Origin: Enterobacter cloacae
GTDB lineage: Bacteria; Pseudomonadota; Gammaproteobacteria; Enterobacterales; Enterobacteriaceae
Assembly: GCA_014169315.1 (NCBI GenBank)
Contig: AP022133.1
Location: 4,278,001 to 4,342,000 of the forward strand
DNA length: 64,000 nt
Reading direction: 5' to 3'
The notes under the pieces are model-generated. The model made no database searches and was not told the origin of the DNA. It worked only from the letters and a program-made list of their open reading frames with translations. The stretch's first letter is position 1. Every line of letters begins with the position of its first letter. Below, in pieces: positions 1-9,316 of this stretch. Both the position numbers and the translations under genes were made by a program.

Positions 1-59
1 CCTGCTTAGCGCATCTGTAAGTGTTTGCCAGGGGGGCGGAATTCGCCAGAGCGGGAGAT

Positions 60-94
60 AAAAAAACAAAACCCCCGAATTTGCATTCGAGGGT
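60..94 (-). terminator. Rho-independent terminator of rpoH
   Basis: A 10-bp near-perfect stem (71-80 with 85-94, loop of four bases) is followed on the minus strand by a T-rich tract at 60-70. It lies about 20 bp beyond the rpoH stop codon. No gene is seen in 1-59. Confidence 0.85.
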
Positions 95-114
95 CATCGG
101 GGACTTCGCGGGAA

Positions 115-972
115 TTACGCTTCGATAGCGGCGCGAAGTTTTTTCATGGCGTTCTTTTCAAGCTGACGCACACGTTCAGCGGACACGCCGTAGCGGTCAG
201 CCAGTTCCTGCAGCGTGGACTTGTTGTCTTCGTCCAGCCAACGGGCACGGATAATATCCTGACTACGTTCGTCGAGGCCTTCCATCGCATAGCTCAGCTT
301 GTTCGCGGCCTGATCTTCCCAGTTGTCCTCTTCAATGCCGTCGGCAAAGTTAGAGGTCTTATCCTGCAGATACAGAACCGGTGCCATCGGCTGGCTGTCA
401 GAGGCATCATCGTCGGAAGACATGTCAAACGTCATGTCCTGCGCGGCCATACGGGATTCCATCTCACGCACGTCTTTGCTGGATACGCCCAGCTCGCGCG
501 CCACCATTTCAACTTCATCCTGATTGAACCAGCCCAGACGCTGCTTGGTTTTACGCAGATTGAAGAACAGTTTGCGTTGCGCTTTTGTCGTGGCGACCTT
601 CACGATACGCCAGTTACGCAGAACGTATTCGTGAATTTCAGCTTTGATCCAGTGTACGGCGAAGGAGACCAGTCGCACACCCACTTCCGGGTTAAAGCGA
701 CGTACAGCCTTCATCAGACCGATGTTACCTTCCTGAATCAAGTCTGCCTGCGGCAGGCCGTAGCCCGCATAATTACGAGCAACGTGAACAACAAAGCGCA
801 GGTGAGACAGGATCAGCTTCTTAGCTGATTCCAGGCAGCCCTGGTAATGCAGCTTTTCAGCAAGCTCCTTTTCTTCCTCGGCCGTTAACATCGGCCAGGT
901 GTTCGCAGCCCGGATGTAAGACTCCAGGTTACCAACAGGGGCTAAAGCTAAAGTTTGCATTTCTTTGGTCAT
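115..972 (-). CDS. rpoH: RNA polymerase heat-shock sigma factor sigma-32
   Basis: This 285-residue protein is sigma-32, which directs RNA polymerase to heat-shock promoters (chaperones, proteases, prlC). The E. coli protein has 284 residues and the two are nearly identical through the core-binding and -10-recognition segment ([16 protein letters not shown], then [19 protein letters not shown]). The C-terminal region 4 helix-turn-helix ([20 protein letters not shown]) is intact. A short acidic linker with serines and aspartates near residues 180-195 is slightly longer than in E. coli. In E. coli its translation is controlled by an mRNA thermosensor in the first part of the coding region; this was not folded here. 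The gene stands alone, separated from ftsX by 254 bp that should contain its promoters. A sigma-32-type promoter is also seen in this window, upstream of prlC. Confidence 0.98.
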   Translation of the reverse strand: MTKEMQTLALAPVGNLESYIRAANTWPMLTAEEEKELAEKLHYQGCLESAKKLILSHLRFVVHVARNYAGYGLPQADLIQEGNIGLMKAVRRFNPEVGVRLVSFAVHWIKAEIHEYVLRNWRIVKVATTKAQRKLFFNLRKTKQRLGWFNQDEVEMVARELGVSSKDVREMESRMAAQDMTFDMSSDDDASDSQPMAPVLYLQDKTSNFADGIEEDNWEDQAANKLSYAMEGLDERSQDIIRARWLDEDNKSTLQELADRYGVSAERVRQLEKNAMKKLRAAIEA

Positions 973-1226
973 TCATTCCTCTCAATGTTTCTCTTCTGAC
1001 CCTGGTTATCCCCGTCAGGCAACAACCATGCCAAAGCGTTTGAGCAACGAGATTAGCATTCACTCTTTTATCAGACAGTGATTTTATCCACAAGTTCCAG
1101 GTGCAACGGTGAATAAATTACGCACAAAATGTGACATGGAGATGATAATACGGGGAAGAGACAACAGGGACTCTTTCCCTGCAGAGCGAACACCTCGGTG
1201 CAGGGAAAGATTATATCACGCTTTTC
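973..1226 (-). promoter_or_regulatory. rpoH upstream region with a perfect DnaA box
   Basis: This 254-bp gap between rpoH and ftsX should hold the rpoH promoters. The 9-mer TTATCCACA, an exact DnaA box on the plus strand, is at 1084-1092, and a degenerate copy (TTATCCCCG) is at 1006-1014. In E. coli, DnaA boxes overlap rpoH promoters P3/P4 and DnaA represses them, so the same is inferred here. I did not assign individual -35/-10 elements. Confidence 0.65.
1172..1210. repeat. 12-bp perfect inverted repeat between ftsX and rpoH
   Basis: TCTTTCCCTGCA (1172-1183) and TGCAGGGAAAGA (1199-1210) are exact complements around a 15-base loop, ending 16 bp from the ftsX stop. There is no T-run on the minus strand, so this is not a classical terminator. 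It could be a 3' stabilising hairpin of the ftsYEX mRNA. Confidence 0.6.
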
Positions 1227-2282
1227 TTAATCGGGAGTAAAGTGACGTAAATGTTGAACCGTCGCCAGCCATGCGGCCACCCAGCCGATCATCGAGCAGA
1301 CCAGCAGTAGCAACAGACACTCATCGAACCCTAAGCCACTGATATCAAACTTAGTTCCGAAAACCTGCGCCACTTCGGTGACGGCAGAGGAGAGCCGCAT
1401 CACCAAAATTTCTGACAATATTAATGAAAGAAATGCGCCGGAAAAACCGAGCAATGCGCCGCCGTAGAGGAATGGCCGGAGGATGAAACCATCCGTCGCA
1501 CCAATCAGTTTTTGCACGTTGATGGTATCACGGCGGGCGAAGATGCTCAGACGCACGCTGTTACCGATGACAAGGAATACCGCTGCCACCATCAGCACAC
1601 CAATCATCGCCGCCACACGCCCTACCAGCCCGGTCAGGGCAGAGAGACGCGCGAACCAGCTGTCATCCATACGCACTTCATCAATGCCTTTAATGCCGGT
1701 GATGCGGTCACGCAGGGTGTTGAGTGCATTCGTGCCCTGAAAATCAAGCTTCGGGATCACCACTGCCACGGCAGGCAGCGGGTTTTCTTCGAGCATGTCC
1801 AGCGCGCCACCAAACCCTGACCAGTTGCGGAACTCACCCAGCGCTTCATCACGCGAGAGATAGTTGACCTTCTCAACGCCCTGTTCGGCCTGGATCTGCC
1901 CGACCACCTGCGCCGCCGCGTTATCGTCGAGCGCTTTATCCAGATAGACCGTGATCTGCGGCGACGGATAATACTGTGACGCCGCCTGGTTGACGTTCTT
2001 ATACACCATGTAGCAAACACTTGGCAGGGTCAGGGAGATGGCAATTACCATCACCGTCAGGAACGTGGCCAGCGGCTTGCTTTTCAGATCCTGTAATGCG
2101 CCGTGGAAGGCATAGCGCACCTGCTCATTGAAGACGTTGGTTTTGCGGGAGTTCGGCTTCGGTGCGGCTTTCGCGCGCTTGGGTGTATTACGATTGCCGT
2201 CACCGCCGCCCTGCGACTTACGGAAACGGTCAAACCGGTTCCCGAACTGTCGAATCTGGTTTATTGCATCACGCTTATTCAC
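1227..2282 (-). CDS. ftsX: Cell division protein FtsX (ABC-type permease subunit)
   Basis: FtsX is the inner-membrane half of the FtsEX complex, which links ATP hydrolysis in the cytoplasm to activation of periplasmic amidases (through EnvC) at the division septum. The 351-residue protein has a basic, disordered N-terminus (about residues 1-55), a first membrane segment near residues 75-95, a periplasmic domain (about 100-220) and three more membrane segments. This is the standard FtsX layout and length (E. coli 352). Its start overlaps the end of ftsE by 8 bp, so translation is probably coupled within the ftsY-ftsE-ftsX operon. Confidence 0.97.
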   Translation of the reverse strand: MNKRDAINQIRQFGNRFDRFRKSQGGGDGNRNTPKRAKAAPKPNSRKTNVFNEQVRYAFHGALQDLKSKPLATFLTVMVIAISLTLPSVCYMVYKNVNQAASQYYPSPQITVYLDKALDDNAAAQVVGQIQAEQGVEKVNYLSRDEALGEFRNWSGFGGALDMLEENPLPAVAVVIPKLDFQGTNALNTLRDRITGIKGIDEVRMDDSWFARLSALTGLVGRVAAMIGVLMVAAVFLVIGNSVRLSIFARRDTINVQKLIGATDGFILRPFLYGGALLGFSGAFLSLILSEILVMRLSSAVTEVAQVFGTKFDISGLGFDECLLLLLVCSMIGWVAAWLATVQHLRHFTPD

Positions 2283-2940
2283 CGTGGCCTCCGTGCAAAT
2301 GACCGTCGCTCAGGGTCAGCATGCGGTACGAACGACGAGAGATAAGATTGATGTCGTGCGTCGCCATCAAGACCGTTACCCCAACGCGGTTAAATTCCTC
2401 AAACAGACGCAAAATCCCTTCGGACAGGGCATCGTCCAGGTTACCGGTCGGTTCATCCGCCAGCAATACCGCAGGCTTGTTCACCACCGCACGGGCAATA
2501 CCCACACGTTGCTGCTCACCGCCGGAAAGCTGGATCGGGAAGTTCTTCGCTTTGTCCAGTAGCCCGACTTTATCCAGCGCCGCAGACACGCGACGGCGGA
2601 TATCATCATAGCTGGCACCGGCAATGATCAGCGGGATCGCCACGTTATCGAAAACCGTGCGATCCATCAGCAGGTGGTGATCCTGGAAAATCATGCCGAT
2701 CTGACGACGCAGGAACGGCACTTCACGGTTTTTCAGGCGGCTGATGTCATGGCCGCTGAAAAAGATGTTCCCGGCACTGGGCCGTTCGATCCCACAGATA
2801 AGCTTGAGCAGGGTACTTTTCCCCGCGCCTGAATGGCCGGTCAGGAATGCCATCTCGCCTGGCTGCAGGTGGAATGTCACCCCCTGCAACGCTTGTCTCC
2901 CACCGAGATAGGCCTTGCTGACGTGTTCAAAGCGAATCAT
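2275..2940 (-). CDS. ftsE: Cell division ATP-binding protein FtsE
   Basis: FtsE is the ATPase of FtsEX. The 221-residue protein carries Walker [10 protein letters not shown] (residues 35-43), the ABC signature LSGGEQQR (138-145) and Walker [13 protein letters not shown] (from about 158). Length matches the family (E. coli 222). It begins 2 bp after the ftsY stop codon and its 3' end overlaps ftsX by 8 bp, giving the conserved operon ftsY-ftsE-ftsX. It is expected on the cytoplasmic face of the septal membrane, bound to FtsX. Confidence 0.98.
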   Translation of the reverse strand: MIRFEHVSKAYLGGRQALQGVTFHLQPGEMAFLTGHSGAGKSTLLKLICGIERPSAGNIFFSGHDISRLKNREVPFLRRQIGMIFQDHHLLMDRTVFDNVAIPLIIAGASYDDIRRRVSAALDKVGLLDKAKNFPIQLSGGEQQRVGIARAVVNKPAVLLADEPTGNLDDALSEGILRLFEEFNRVGVTVLMATHDINLISRRSYRMLTLSDGHLHGGHGE

Positions 2941-2942
2941 TG

Positions 2943-4397
2943 TTAGTCCTCTCGGGCAAATAATGCCTCAATAAAGTCGTCCGCTTTAAACGGACGTAAA
3001 TCCTCAATACGCTCGCCCACACCGATGTAACGGATAGGAATGCCGAACTGATCGGCCACGGAGAAGATCACCCCGCCTTTGGCGGTACCGTCAAGCTTGG
3101 TCAGCGTGATCCCCGTCAGTCCTACCGCTTCATGGAACAGTTTCGCCTGACTAATGGCGTTCTGCCCGGTGCTGGCATCGATGGTCAGCATAATTTCATG
3201 CGGTGCTTCTTCGTCCAGCTTCTTCATGACGCGAACGATTTTCTTCAACTCTTCCATCAGGTGCGATTTGTTCTGCAAACGCCCTGCGGTATCGGCAATC
3301 AGCACATCGACATTACGCGCCTTCGCCGCCTGGATAGCATCGAAAATAACGGACGCGGAATCTGCGCCTGTATGCTGGGCAATCACCGGAATGTTGTTGC
3401 GCTGGCCCCAGACCTGCAGCTGCTCAACCGCCGCTGCACGGAAGGTATCGCCCGCCGCCAGCATCACCGATTTACCCTGCTGCTCGAACTGACGTGCCAG
3501 CTTGCCGATAGTGGTGGTTTTACCCACACCGTTCACGCCAACCATCAGAATAACAAATGGTGTTTTGCCTTCAATATTAAGCGGTTCGTCAACTTTTGCG
3601 AGAATTTCACCCATCTCGTCTTTCAGCAGACCGTACAGCGCTTCGGCGTCGCGCAGCTGTTTGCGACTCGCCCCTTCCGTCAGGTTCGCGATGATCTTAC
3701 GGGTGGTTTCCACGCCGACATCGGCGATCAGCAGTTGCTCTTCCAGCTCTTCAAACAGATCGTCGTCGATCTTTTTGCCGCGGAACAGACTGATAAATCC
3801 GGAACCTAAGTTTTCTTTGGTTTTAAGCAGGCTACGTTTCAGGCGGGCGAAGAAACCTTCTTTGGTCGGTTTTTCCTGCTCCTGAACGACGTTCTCTTCG
3901 GCCTGTTCAGTAACGTCGTCTTCAGTCGCTTGTGCCGCCAGCGCCTGGGCTTCCAGCTCTTCGTCAGTCAGCTCTGGTTCGTTTTGCGCTTCCTCTTCCA
4001 CCGCCTCAACAATTTCAACGGTTTCCGCTTCAGCCTGCCACTCTTCGGCAGAAACGTCTTCGGCTTTCACCTCTTCCGGCAGCGGCAACTCTTCGTGCTC
4101 AATGACCGCCTGAGGCGTTGCAATAACCTCTGCAACGTCTTCAACCACAACAGGTTCTGGTTTTTCACTCTCCTGAACCTGTTCGGTGACGTCAACCACT
4201 TCTTCAGCAAAGGCTTCAGTCTCTTCTTTGCTGTGCGCATGCTCTTCCGCTTCGACAACCGCAGCGGTTTCTACCGGTGTTTCAGGCTGCGACTGCTCTT
4301 CAACAGCTTGTTGCTCTTCGGTTTTCTGTTCTGTTTCTTGCTCTTTTTCACCGAAGCCCAGCCAGGAAAAGAAGCCACGTTTTTTTTGTTTTGCCAT
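2943..4397 (-). CDS. ftsY: Signal recognition particle receptor FtsY
   Basis: FtsY is the SRP receptor GTPase that delivers ribosome-nascent chain complexes to SecYEG. Residues about 17-180 form the acidic, low-complexity A domain, rich in Glu and Val repeats and typical of enterobacterial FtsY. Residues 180-484 form the NG domain: G1 GVNGVGKTTT at 287-296, then DTFRAAAVEQL, DTAGR, TKLDGTAKGG and GVGERIEDLRPF. The C-terminus FIEALFARED matches E. coli closely. Total length is 484 (E. coli 497); the difference lies in the A domain. First gene of ftsYEX, divergent from rsmD with 127 bp between them. Confidence 0.98.
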   Translation of the reverse strand: MAKQKKRGFFSWLGFGEKEQETEQKTEEQQAVEEQSQPETPVETAAVVEAEEHAHSKEETEAFAEEVVDVTEQVQESEKPEPVVVEDVAEVIATPQAVIEHEELPLPEEVKAEDVSAEEWQAEAETVEIVEAVEEEAQNEPELTDEELEAQALAAQATEDDVTEQAEENVVQEQEKPTKEGFFARLKRSLLKTKENLGSGFISLFRGKKIDDDLFEELEEQLLIADVGVETTRKIIANLTEGASRKQLRDAEALYGLLKDEMGEILAKVDEPLNIEGKTPFVILMVGVNGVGKTTTIGKLARQFEQQGKSVMLAAGDTFRAAAVEQLQVWGQRNNIPVIAQHTGADSASVIFDAIQAAKARNVDVLIADTAGRLQNKSHLMEELKKIVRVMKKLDEEAPHEIMLTIDASTGQNAISQAKLFHEAVGLTGITLTKLDGTAKGGVIFSVADQFGIPIRYIGVGERIEDLRPFKADDFIEALFARED

Positions 4398-4524
4398 CTG
4401 CGACTACACTCCTCGCGGCGCTATATACATGGAAGCTAAAAAAATGATGAAATAGTCTAACACTTTACTTAATTGACATCACCGCCCGCAATCGCAGGCC
4501 AATTGTTAACAGAGCTTTCCTGAG

Positions 4525-5127
4525 ATGAAGAAACCCAACCGCGCCCCAGCCGGTCAAATTCGTATTATCGGCGGCCAGTGGCGAGGCCGGAAATTACCGG
4601 TGCCGGATAGCCCCGGTTTACGCCCCACCACCGACCGCGTTCGCGAGACGCTGTTCAACTGGCTGGCCCCCTCTATGGTGGATGCCCATTGCCTCGACTG
4701 CTTCGCCGGTAGCGGCGCATTAGGGCTGGAAGCGTTGTCGCGCTATGCTGCCAGCGCCACGCTGCTGGAGATGGAGCGCGGTGTCGCGCAGACGCTACAG
4801 CAAAATCTGGCAACGCTGAAAGCGACCAACGCCAAAGTGGTCAACACCAACACCCTGAGTTTCCTCGCGCAACAGGGCACGCCGCACAATGTGGTGTTTG
4901 TTGACCCGCCGTTCCGTAAGGGGTTGCTGGAAGAGACGTTATCCCTGCTGGAGAACAACGGCTGGCTGGCGGATGACGCGCTGATTTATGTAGAAAGTGA
5001 AGTGGAAAACGGTTTACCGCCGGTGCCCGTTCACTGGGATCTGCACCGCGAAAAAGTGGCAGGTCAGGTGGCTTATCGTCTGTATCACCGTCAGGCTCAA
5101 GGAGAATCCGATGCCAGTACTGATTAA
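4525..5127 (+). CDS. rsmD: 16S rRNA (guanine(966)-N(2))-methyltransferase
   Basis: RsmD methylates G966 of 16S rRNA in the small subunit using S-adenosylmethionine. The 200-residue protein (E. coli 198) shows an N-terminal RIIGGQWRGRKL motif, the SAM-binding LDCFAGSGALGLEALSR and the catalytic NPPY-type motif as VFVDPPF, all normal for the family. The ATG at 4525 gives the usual length and is divergent from ftsY. Its last 17 bp overlap yhhL, so the two are probably co-translated. Confidence 0.96.
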   Translation: MKKPNRAPAGQIRIIGGQWRGRKLPVPDSPGLRPTTDRVRETLFNWLAPSMVDAHCLDCFAGSGALGLEALSRYAASATLLEMERGVAQTLQQNLATLKATNAKVVNTNTLSFLAQQGTPHNVVFVDPPFRKGLLEETLSLLENNGWLADDALIYVESEVENGLPPVPVHWDLHREKVAGQVAYRLYHRQAQGESDASTD

Positions 5128-5392
5128 TATGGGACGTTTGCTGATGCTGTGCGTCTGGGCGTTTTTGATCCTCAATCTGGTGCACCCGTTCCCGCGCCCG
5201 ATGAATATCTTCGTGAACGTGGCGTTTGTCTTTACCACCTTTATGCACGCCCTGCAGATGGTAATGCTGAAAAACGGTCTGCCGAAGGATGGCCCACAGA
5301 TGACCGGCTGGCAGCAACTGCGCGTGTTTATTTTTGGCGTGTTTGAATTGCTGGTGTGGATGAAGAAATTTAAGGCGCAGGTGAAGAAGTAA
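5111..5392 (+). CDS. yhhL: DUF1145 small inner-membrane protein YhhL
   Basis: A 93-residue protein beginning [18 protein letters not shown]. It has about two to three hydrophobic segments (residues 6-24, 30-52 and 70-85) and a basic tail, matching YhhL/DUF1145 (about 89 residues in E. coli). Its function is unknown. The ATG at 5111 is preceded by AAGGAGAA, a good ribosome-binding site, and the gene overlaps rsmD by 17 bp. Confidence 0.9.
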   Translation: MPVLINMGRLLMLCVWAFLILNLVHPFPRPMNIFVNVAFVFTTFMHALQMVMLKNGLPKDGPQMTGWQQLRVFIFGVFELLVWMKKFKAQVKK

Positions 5393-5410
5393 GATCCCTG
5401 ATGCCCCTCA

Positions 5411-5433
5411 CCCTCTCCCCATTGGGGAGAGGG
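5411..5433. repeat. CCCTCTCC palindromic repeat, copy 1
   Basis: Ten-base arms CCCTCTCCCC and GGGGAGAGGG flank a 3-base loop, preceded by CTGATGCCCCTCA. The element sits between the convergent genes yhhL and yhhM. It is one of six copies in this window. Confidence 0.9.
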
Positions 5434-5439
5434 AATACA

Positions 5440-5799
5440 TCACGGCTCCGGCGTAAACCCTTCAAACCGCGACCCTTTATAACTCAGTGTCCCTTTCTCA
5501 CCCACCGTCAGCTGATGGTACTGCCGCGCCTCCAGGCGAAAGGTCATCTCCAGCCCACCGGTTTCCGGCTTAAAACTCGCTTCATAGCGCATGGTCGCGC
5601 CCGCAGGTGTCACCTGCTGCTGACGCGAGCGTCGGTCATTAAGGGCTTTCTCGCGTTTGTTGCTCACCACCACGCGTTTTTGCATCAGCGGCGCGGCATC
5701 GTTATCTGCTTTCTCACGGCGCTGCTGCACGAAACGAAACGAAGCGGCAATGACGATAATCGCCAGCACGATAATGAAAAACAGCGGCATCTTGCTCAT
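5440..5799 (-). CDS. yhhM: DUF2500 membrane-anchored protein YhhM
   Basis: A 119-residue protein with one N-terminal membrane anchor (residues 4-22, [19 protein letters not shown]) followed by a soluble domain of DUF2500 type. The length matches E. coli YhhM. The function is unknown. It is convergent with yhhL, with the palindromic repeat between them, and divergent from yhhN. The topology suggests the C-terminal domain faces the periplasm, but this is inference. Confidence 0.9.
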   Translation of the reverse strand: MSKMPLFFIIVLAIIVIAASFRFVQQRREKADNDAAPLMQKRVVVSNKREKALNDRRSRQQQVTPAGATMRYEASFKPETGGLEMTFRLEARQYHQLTVGEKGTLSYKGSRFEGFTPEP

Positions 5800-5928
5800 T
5801 CAAAAATCCCATCAGATTATGCGGAATTCAGGATACCTTGCCTGCCCCACCATTGCCAAACGCCTGTCCGCGTCACTACACTGGATCAGAAACTGATTAT
5901 TCAGCCTCAACAGATACAGGGAGTTAAT

Positions 5929-6555
5929 ATGCTTTGGTCATTTATCGCTGTCTGTTTTTCCGCATGGCTTTACGTCGATGCGTCGTATCGCGGCCCGGCC
6001 TGGCAGCGCTGGTTATTTAAACCCGTCACGCTGTTGCTGCTTCTGCTACTGGCCTGGCAAGCGCCGGTGTTTAACGCCGTCAGTTATCTGGTGCTCGCCG
6101 GATTGTGCGCCTCTCTCATTGGCGATGCCTTAACCCTGCTGCCGCGCCAGCGTCTGCTGTATGCCGTAGGCGCGTTCTTCCTGTCGCATCTGCTTTATAC
6201 CATCTACTTTGCCAGCCAGATGACGCTGTCATTCTTCTGGCCGCTCCCGCTGGTGCTGCTGGTGATTGGCGCGCTGCTGGTTGCGGTGATTTGGTCTCGT
6301 CTGGAAGAGATGCGCTGGCCGGTCTGTACGTTCATCGCCATGACGCTGGTGATGGTATGGCTGGCGGGTGAGCTGTGGTTCTTCCGTCCCACATCTCCGG
6401 CGATGTCCGCGTTCTTCGGCGCAGCACTGCTGTTAGCCGGTAATGTCGTCTGGCTGGTCAGCCATTATCGCTGCCGTTTCCGTGCGGATAACGCCATTGC
6501 CGCCGCTTGCTATTTTGCCGGGCATTTCCTGATTGTCCGTTCGCTGTATATTTAA
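5929..6555 (+). CDS. yhhN: YhhN/TMEM86-family membrane protein
   Basis: A 208-residue polytopic protein, [19 protein letters not shown] onward, with about eight hydrophobic segments. It belongs to the YhhN/TMEM86 family, whose mammalian members are lysoplasmalogenases; the bacterial role is not settled. The ATG at 5929 is preceded by CAGGGAG, an adequate ribosome-binding site. The open frame runs back to 5401, but the upstream part crosses yhhM antisense and is not homologous to YhhN, so the longer start is rejected. zntA follows, with its own promoter. Confidence 0.9.
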   Translation: MLWSFIAVCFSAWLYVDASYRGPAWQRWLFKPVTLLLLLLLAWQAPVFNAVSYLVLAGLCASLIGDALTLLPRQRLLYAVGAFFLSHLLYTIYFASQMTLSFFWPLPLVLLVIGALLVAVIWSRLEEMRWPVCTFIAMTLVMVWLAGELWFFRPTSPAMSAFFGAALLLAGNVVWLVSHYRCRFRADNAIAAACYFAGHFLIVRSLYI

Positions 6556-6562
6556 ATAACGC

Positions 6563-6594
6563 TTGACTCTGGAGTCGACTCCAGAGTGTATGCT
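6563..6594 (+). promoter_or_regulatory. zntA promoter with ZntR operator
   Basis: TTGACT (-35, 6563-6568) and TATGCT (-10, 6589-6594) are 20 bp apart. This over-long spacer is typical of MerR-family promoters. A perfect 22-bp palindrome (ACTCTGGAGTC/GACTCCAGAGT, 6566-6587) fills the spacer, as for ZntR at E. coli zntA. Activation by zinc, cadmium or lead through ZntR is inferred. Confidence 0.93.
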
Positions 6595-6631
6595 GCGGTT
6601 AATGAGAAAATTATCATTACCGGAGACTGCC

Positions 6632-8818
6632 ATGTCGACTCCAGAAACACCAAAAAAAGTTCCCCAGTTCTCGGCACTTAAGCTGAGCCCGGCTCCGCCG
6701 AAAGACGACTGCTGCTGCGATGGCGCATGCGAAACGCAAAACGTGCAGCCACTGCCTGAAAGCGGGAGCCGCTACAGTTGGATAATCAACGGCATGGACT
6801 GCGCAACCTGCGCCCGTAAAGTTGAAAATGCAGTCAAACAGGTGCCTGGGGTCAGCCATGTTCAGGTGCTATTTGCTACCGAAAAGCTGCTGATCAGCGC
6901 GGATAATGATGTGAGCAAACAGGTTGAAGCCGCCGTCAGCAAGGCCGGTTACTCCCTGCGTAGCGAAAGCGCTCCTGTTGAGAAGACCTCCCCATTGCGG
7001 GAAAATCTGCCACTTATCACACTCATCATCATGATGGCCCTCAGCTGGAGCCTGGAACAGATTAACCATCCGTTCGGCAATCTGGCGTTTATCGCCACCA
7101 CGCTGGTTGGTCTTTTCCCGATTGCCCGTCAGGCGTTGCGCCTGATGAAAACAGGTAGCTGGTTTGCCATCGAAACCCTGATGAGCGTAGCGGCCATTGG
7201 TGCGTTGTTCATTGGTGCCACAGCGGAAGCCGCAATGGTGCTGTTGCTGTTCTTAATCGGCGAACGTCTTGAGGGCTGGGCGGCAAGCCGGGCACGTAAA
7301 GGGGTCAGCGCGCTGATGGCGCTGAAACCGGAAACCGCCACGCGGGTAGTGAACGGTAACCGCGAGACCGTGGCGATCAACACGCTACGCCCCGGCGACG
7401 TAATTGAAGTCGCGGCGGGCGGACGTCTGCCAGCCGATGGCGCATTGCTCGCCGCCACGGCAAGTTTTGACGAAAGCGCCCTGACCGGGGAATCCATTCC
7501 TGTTGAGCGGGTAGCAGGCGAAAAAGTGCCTGCCGGAGCCACCAGCGTCGATCGTCTGGTACAACTGACGGTGCTTTCCGAACCGGGTGATAGCGCTATT
7601 GACCGTATCCTGAAGCTGATTGAAGAAGCCGAAGAGCGCCGGGCACCGGTTGAACGTTTTATCGATCGCTTTAGCCGGATTTACACCCCCGCCATCATGC
7701 TGGTCGCCCTGCTGGTGACTATCGTCCCGCCGTTGTTCTTTGCTGCGCCGTGGGAGGGCTGGATTTATAAAGGTCTGACGCTGCTGCTGATTGGCTGTCC
7801 GTGTGCGCTGGTGATCTCTACTCCTGCGGCCATTACGTCTGGCCTGGCGGCTGCGGCACGACGCGGGGCATTGATTAAAGGCGGTGCGGCGCTGGAACAG
7901 CTGAGCCAGGTTCAGCATATTGCCTTCGATAAAACCGGTACGCTGACCGTAGGTAAACCGCAGGTTACCGGTATTTATCCGCAGGAGATGAGTGAAAACG
8001 CGCTTCTTATGCTGGCCGCCGCTGTAGAGCAGGGTTCAACCCACCCGCTGGCGATAGCCATTGTTCGTGAAGCGCAGGCGCGCGAGCTGGTCATCCCTGA
8101 GGCAACCGCCCAGCGTGCGCTGGTCGGGTCCGGCATTGAGGCCGACGTCGAAGGCAAAAAAGTGCTGATCGTCGCAGCGGATAAATCCCCTGCCGCAGAG
8201 TTGAGCCAGCAGATCCAGATGCTGGAGCAGGCCGGGCAAACGGTCGTGGTCGTTGTGCAGGACGGCATCACGAAAGGTATACTGACCCTGCGTGATACCT
8301 TGCGCGACGATGCCAAAGAGGCCGTAGCGGCGCTGCATCAGTTGGGTGTTCAGGGTGTGATCCTGACCGGTGACAACCCACGCGCGGCGGCAGCGATTGC
8401 CGGTGAACTGGGGCTGGAGTTTAAAGCCGGATTATTGCCTGCGGATAAGGTCAGTGCCGTAACAGAACTGAACGGTCATGCTCCGCTGGCGATGGTGGGG
8501 GACGGCATCAACGATGCTCCGGCAATGAAAGCCTCAACCATTGGCATTGCAATGGGAAGCGGCACCGACGTGGCGCTGGAAACTGCGGACGCCGCGCTAA
8601 CGCATAACCGCCTGAGCGGGCTGGCGCAAATGATCGGTCTGGCACGTGCCACACGTGCCAATATTCGCCAGAACATCACCATTGCACTGGGCCTGAAGGG
8701 GATATTCCTGGTGACCACACTGCTCGGCATGACCGGACTGTGGCTGGCGGTGCTGGCGGATACCGGGGCGACGGTACTGGTGACGGCGAATGCGCTGAGG
8801 CTGTTGCGCCGGAGGTAA
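6632..8818 (+). CDS. zntA: Zn(II)/Cd(II)/Pb(II)-translocating P-type ATPase
   Basis: ZntA pumps Zn2+, Cd2+ and Pb2+ into the periplasm at the expense of ATP. The 728-residue protein has the N-terminal CCCDGAC cluster (residues 27-33), a heavy-metal-associated domain with GMDCATC (54-60), the transmembrane metal site CPC in IGCPCALV, the phosphorylation motif DKTGTLT (about residue 435), the hinge GDGINDAPA and the conserved LADTGAT in the last helix. The start at 6632 matches the E. coli N-terminus MSTP and lies 38 bp after the -10 element. A longer frame from 6563 would begin inside the promoter and is rejected. Confidence 0.98.
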   Translation: MSTPETPKKVPQFSALKLSPAPPKDDCCCDGACETQNVQPLPESGSRYSWIINGMDCATCARKVENAVKQVPGVSHVQVLFATEKLLISADNDVSKQVEAAVSKAGYSLRSESAPVEKTSPLRENLPLITLIIMMALSWSLEQINHPFGNLAFIATTLVGLFPIARQALRLMKTGSWFAIETLMSVAAIGALFIGATAEAAMVLLLFLIGERLEGWAASRARKGVSALMALKPETATRVVNGNRETVAINTLRPGDVIEVAAGGRLPADGALLAATASFDESALTGESIPVERVAGEKVPAGATSVDRLVQLTVLSEPGDSAIDRILKLIEEAEERRAPVERFIDRFSRIYTPAIMLVALLVTIVPPLFFAAPWEGWIYKGLTLLLIGCPCALVISTPAAITSGLAAAARRGALIKGGAALEQLSQVQHIAFDKTGTLTVGKPQVTGIYPQEMSENALLMLAAAVEQGSTHPLAIAIVREAQARELVIPEATAQRALVGSGIEADVEGKKVLIVAADKSPAAELSQQIQMLEQAGQTVVVVVQDGITKGILTLRDTLRDDAKEAVAALHQLGVQGVILTGDNPRAAAAIAGELGLEFKAGLLPADKVSAVTELNGHAPLAMVGDGINDAPAMKASTIGIAMGSGTDVALETADAALTHNRLSGLAQMIGLARATRANIRQNITIALGLKGIFLVTTLLGMTGLWLAVLADTGATVLVTANALRLLRRR

Positions 8819-8848
8819 AAGCAAAAAGGTAACGCAAGTTGCTTTTTT
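8817..8848 (+). terminator. zntA terminator
   Basis: AAAAGCAA (8817-8824) pairs with TTGCTTTT (8839-8846) and continues into a T-run. It starts at the zntA stop codon. Confidence 0.75.
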
Positions 8849-8858
8849 AGTGTTTGCT

Positions 8859-8879
8859 CCCTCTCCCCGTGGGAGAGGG
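8859..8879. repeat. CCCTCTCC palindromic repeat, copy 2
   Basis: CCCTCTCCC, loop CGT, GGGAGAGGG, followed by GTGAGGGCATCAG. This is the reverse complement of the flank seen beside copy 1, so the repeat unit is longer than the hairpin. It lies between convergent zntA and tusA. Confidence 0.9.
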
Positions 8880-8901
8880 CCGGAGTGAGGGCATCAGGCC
8901 G

Positions 8902-9147
8902 CTATGAACCTTTTCGGATCAAATACCGGTACGGCAGCGCCTCAGTCTGCTGCGCCACCAGCTCATGTTCCATAAAGGTACAAAAACCGGGGATATCGCG
9001 GGTGGTGGCCGGGTCGTCGGCGATAATCAGCAGCGTTTCACCCGCCTGCATATTGCGCACGGTTTTGCGCACCATCATTACCGGCTCCGGGCAGCGGAGG
9101 CCCTGGGCATCAAGAGTGTGGTCTGGGTTGGAAAACAGGTCGGTCAT
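8902..9147 (-). CDS. tusA: Sulfurtransferase TusA
   Basis: TusA (SirA) is the 81-residue sulfur carrier that takes persulfide sulfur from IscS and passes it to TusBCD, for 2-thiouridine at the tRNA wobble base, and to molybdenum cofactor proteins. The family motif [12 protein letters not shown] (residues 18-29) contains the sulfur-carrying Cys20. Length equals E. coli TusA (81). It is convergent with zntA and transcribed alone, with yhhQ divergent 169 bp away. Confidence 0.97.
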   Translation of the reverse strand: MTDLFSNPDHTLDAQGLRCPEPVMMVRKTVRNMQAGETLLIIADDPATTRDIPGFCTFMEHELVAQQTEALPYRYLIRKGS

Positions 9148-9316
9148 GTTCTTCTCATTCAGGTAAAAACGGCAGTAGTTTACGCCGCACTGCCATCAAT
9201 GCAAACCAGGTTAACGATTGCGTGAAAATTAACCATTGCAAAGTCCAGTCAAAGCAGTATGATGCGGCGGTTTTATTGGGTTCCCTCACCCCAAATGTTC
9301 ATCAAAAAGGTACAAT

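Noticed and set aside
3132..3809. 225-codon plus-strand open frame within ftsY
   Set aside because: Antisense to the GTPase domain of ftsY; composition typical of a shadow frame.
5401..5928. Long N-terminal extension of yhhN
   Set aside because: Crosses yhhM on the opposite strand and the palindromic repeat; a good start with ribosome-binding site exists at 5929.
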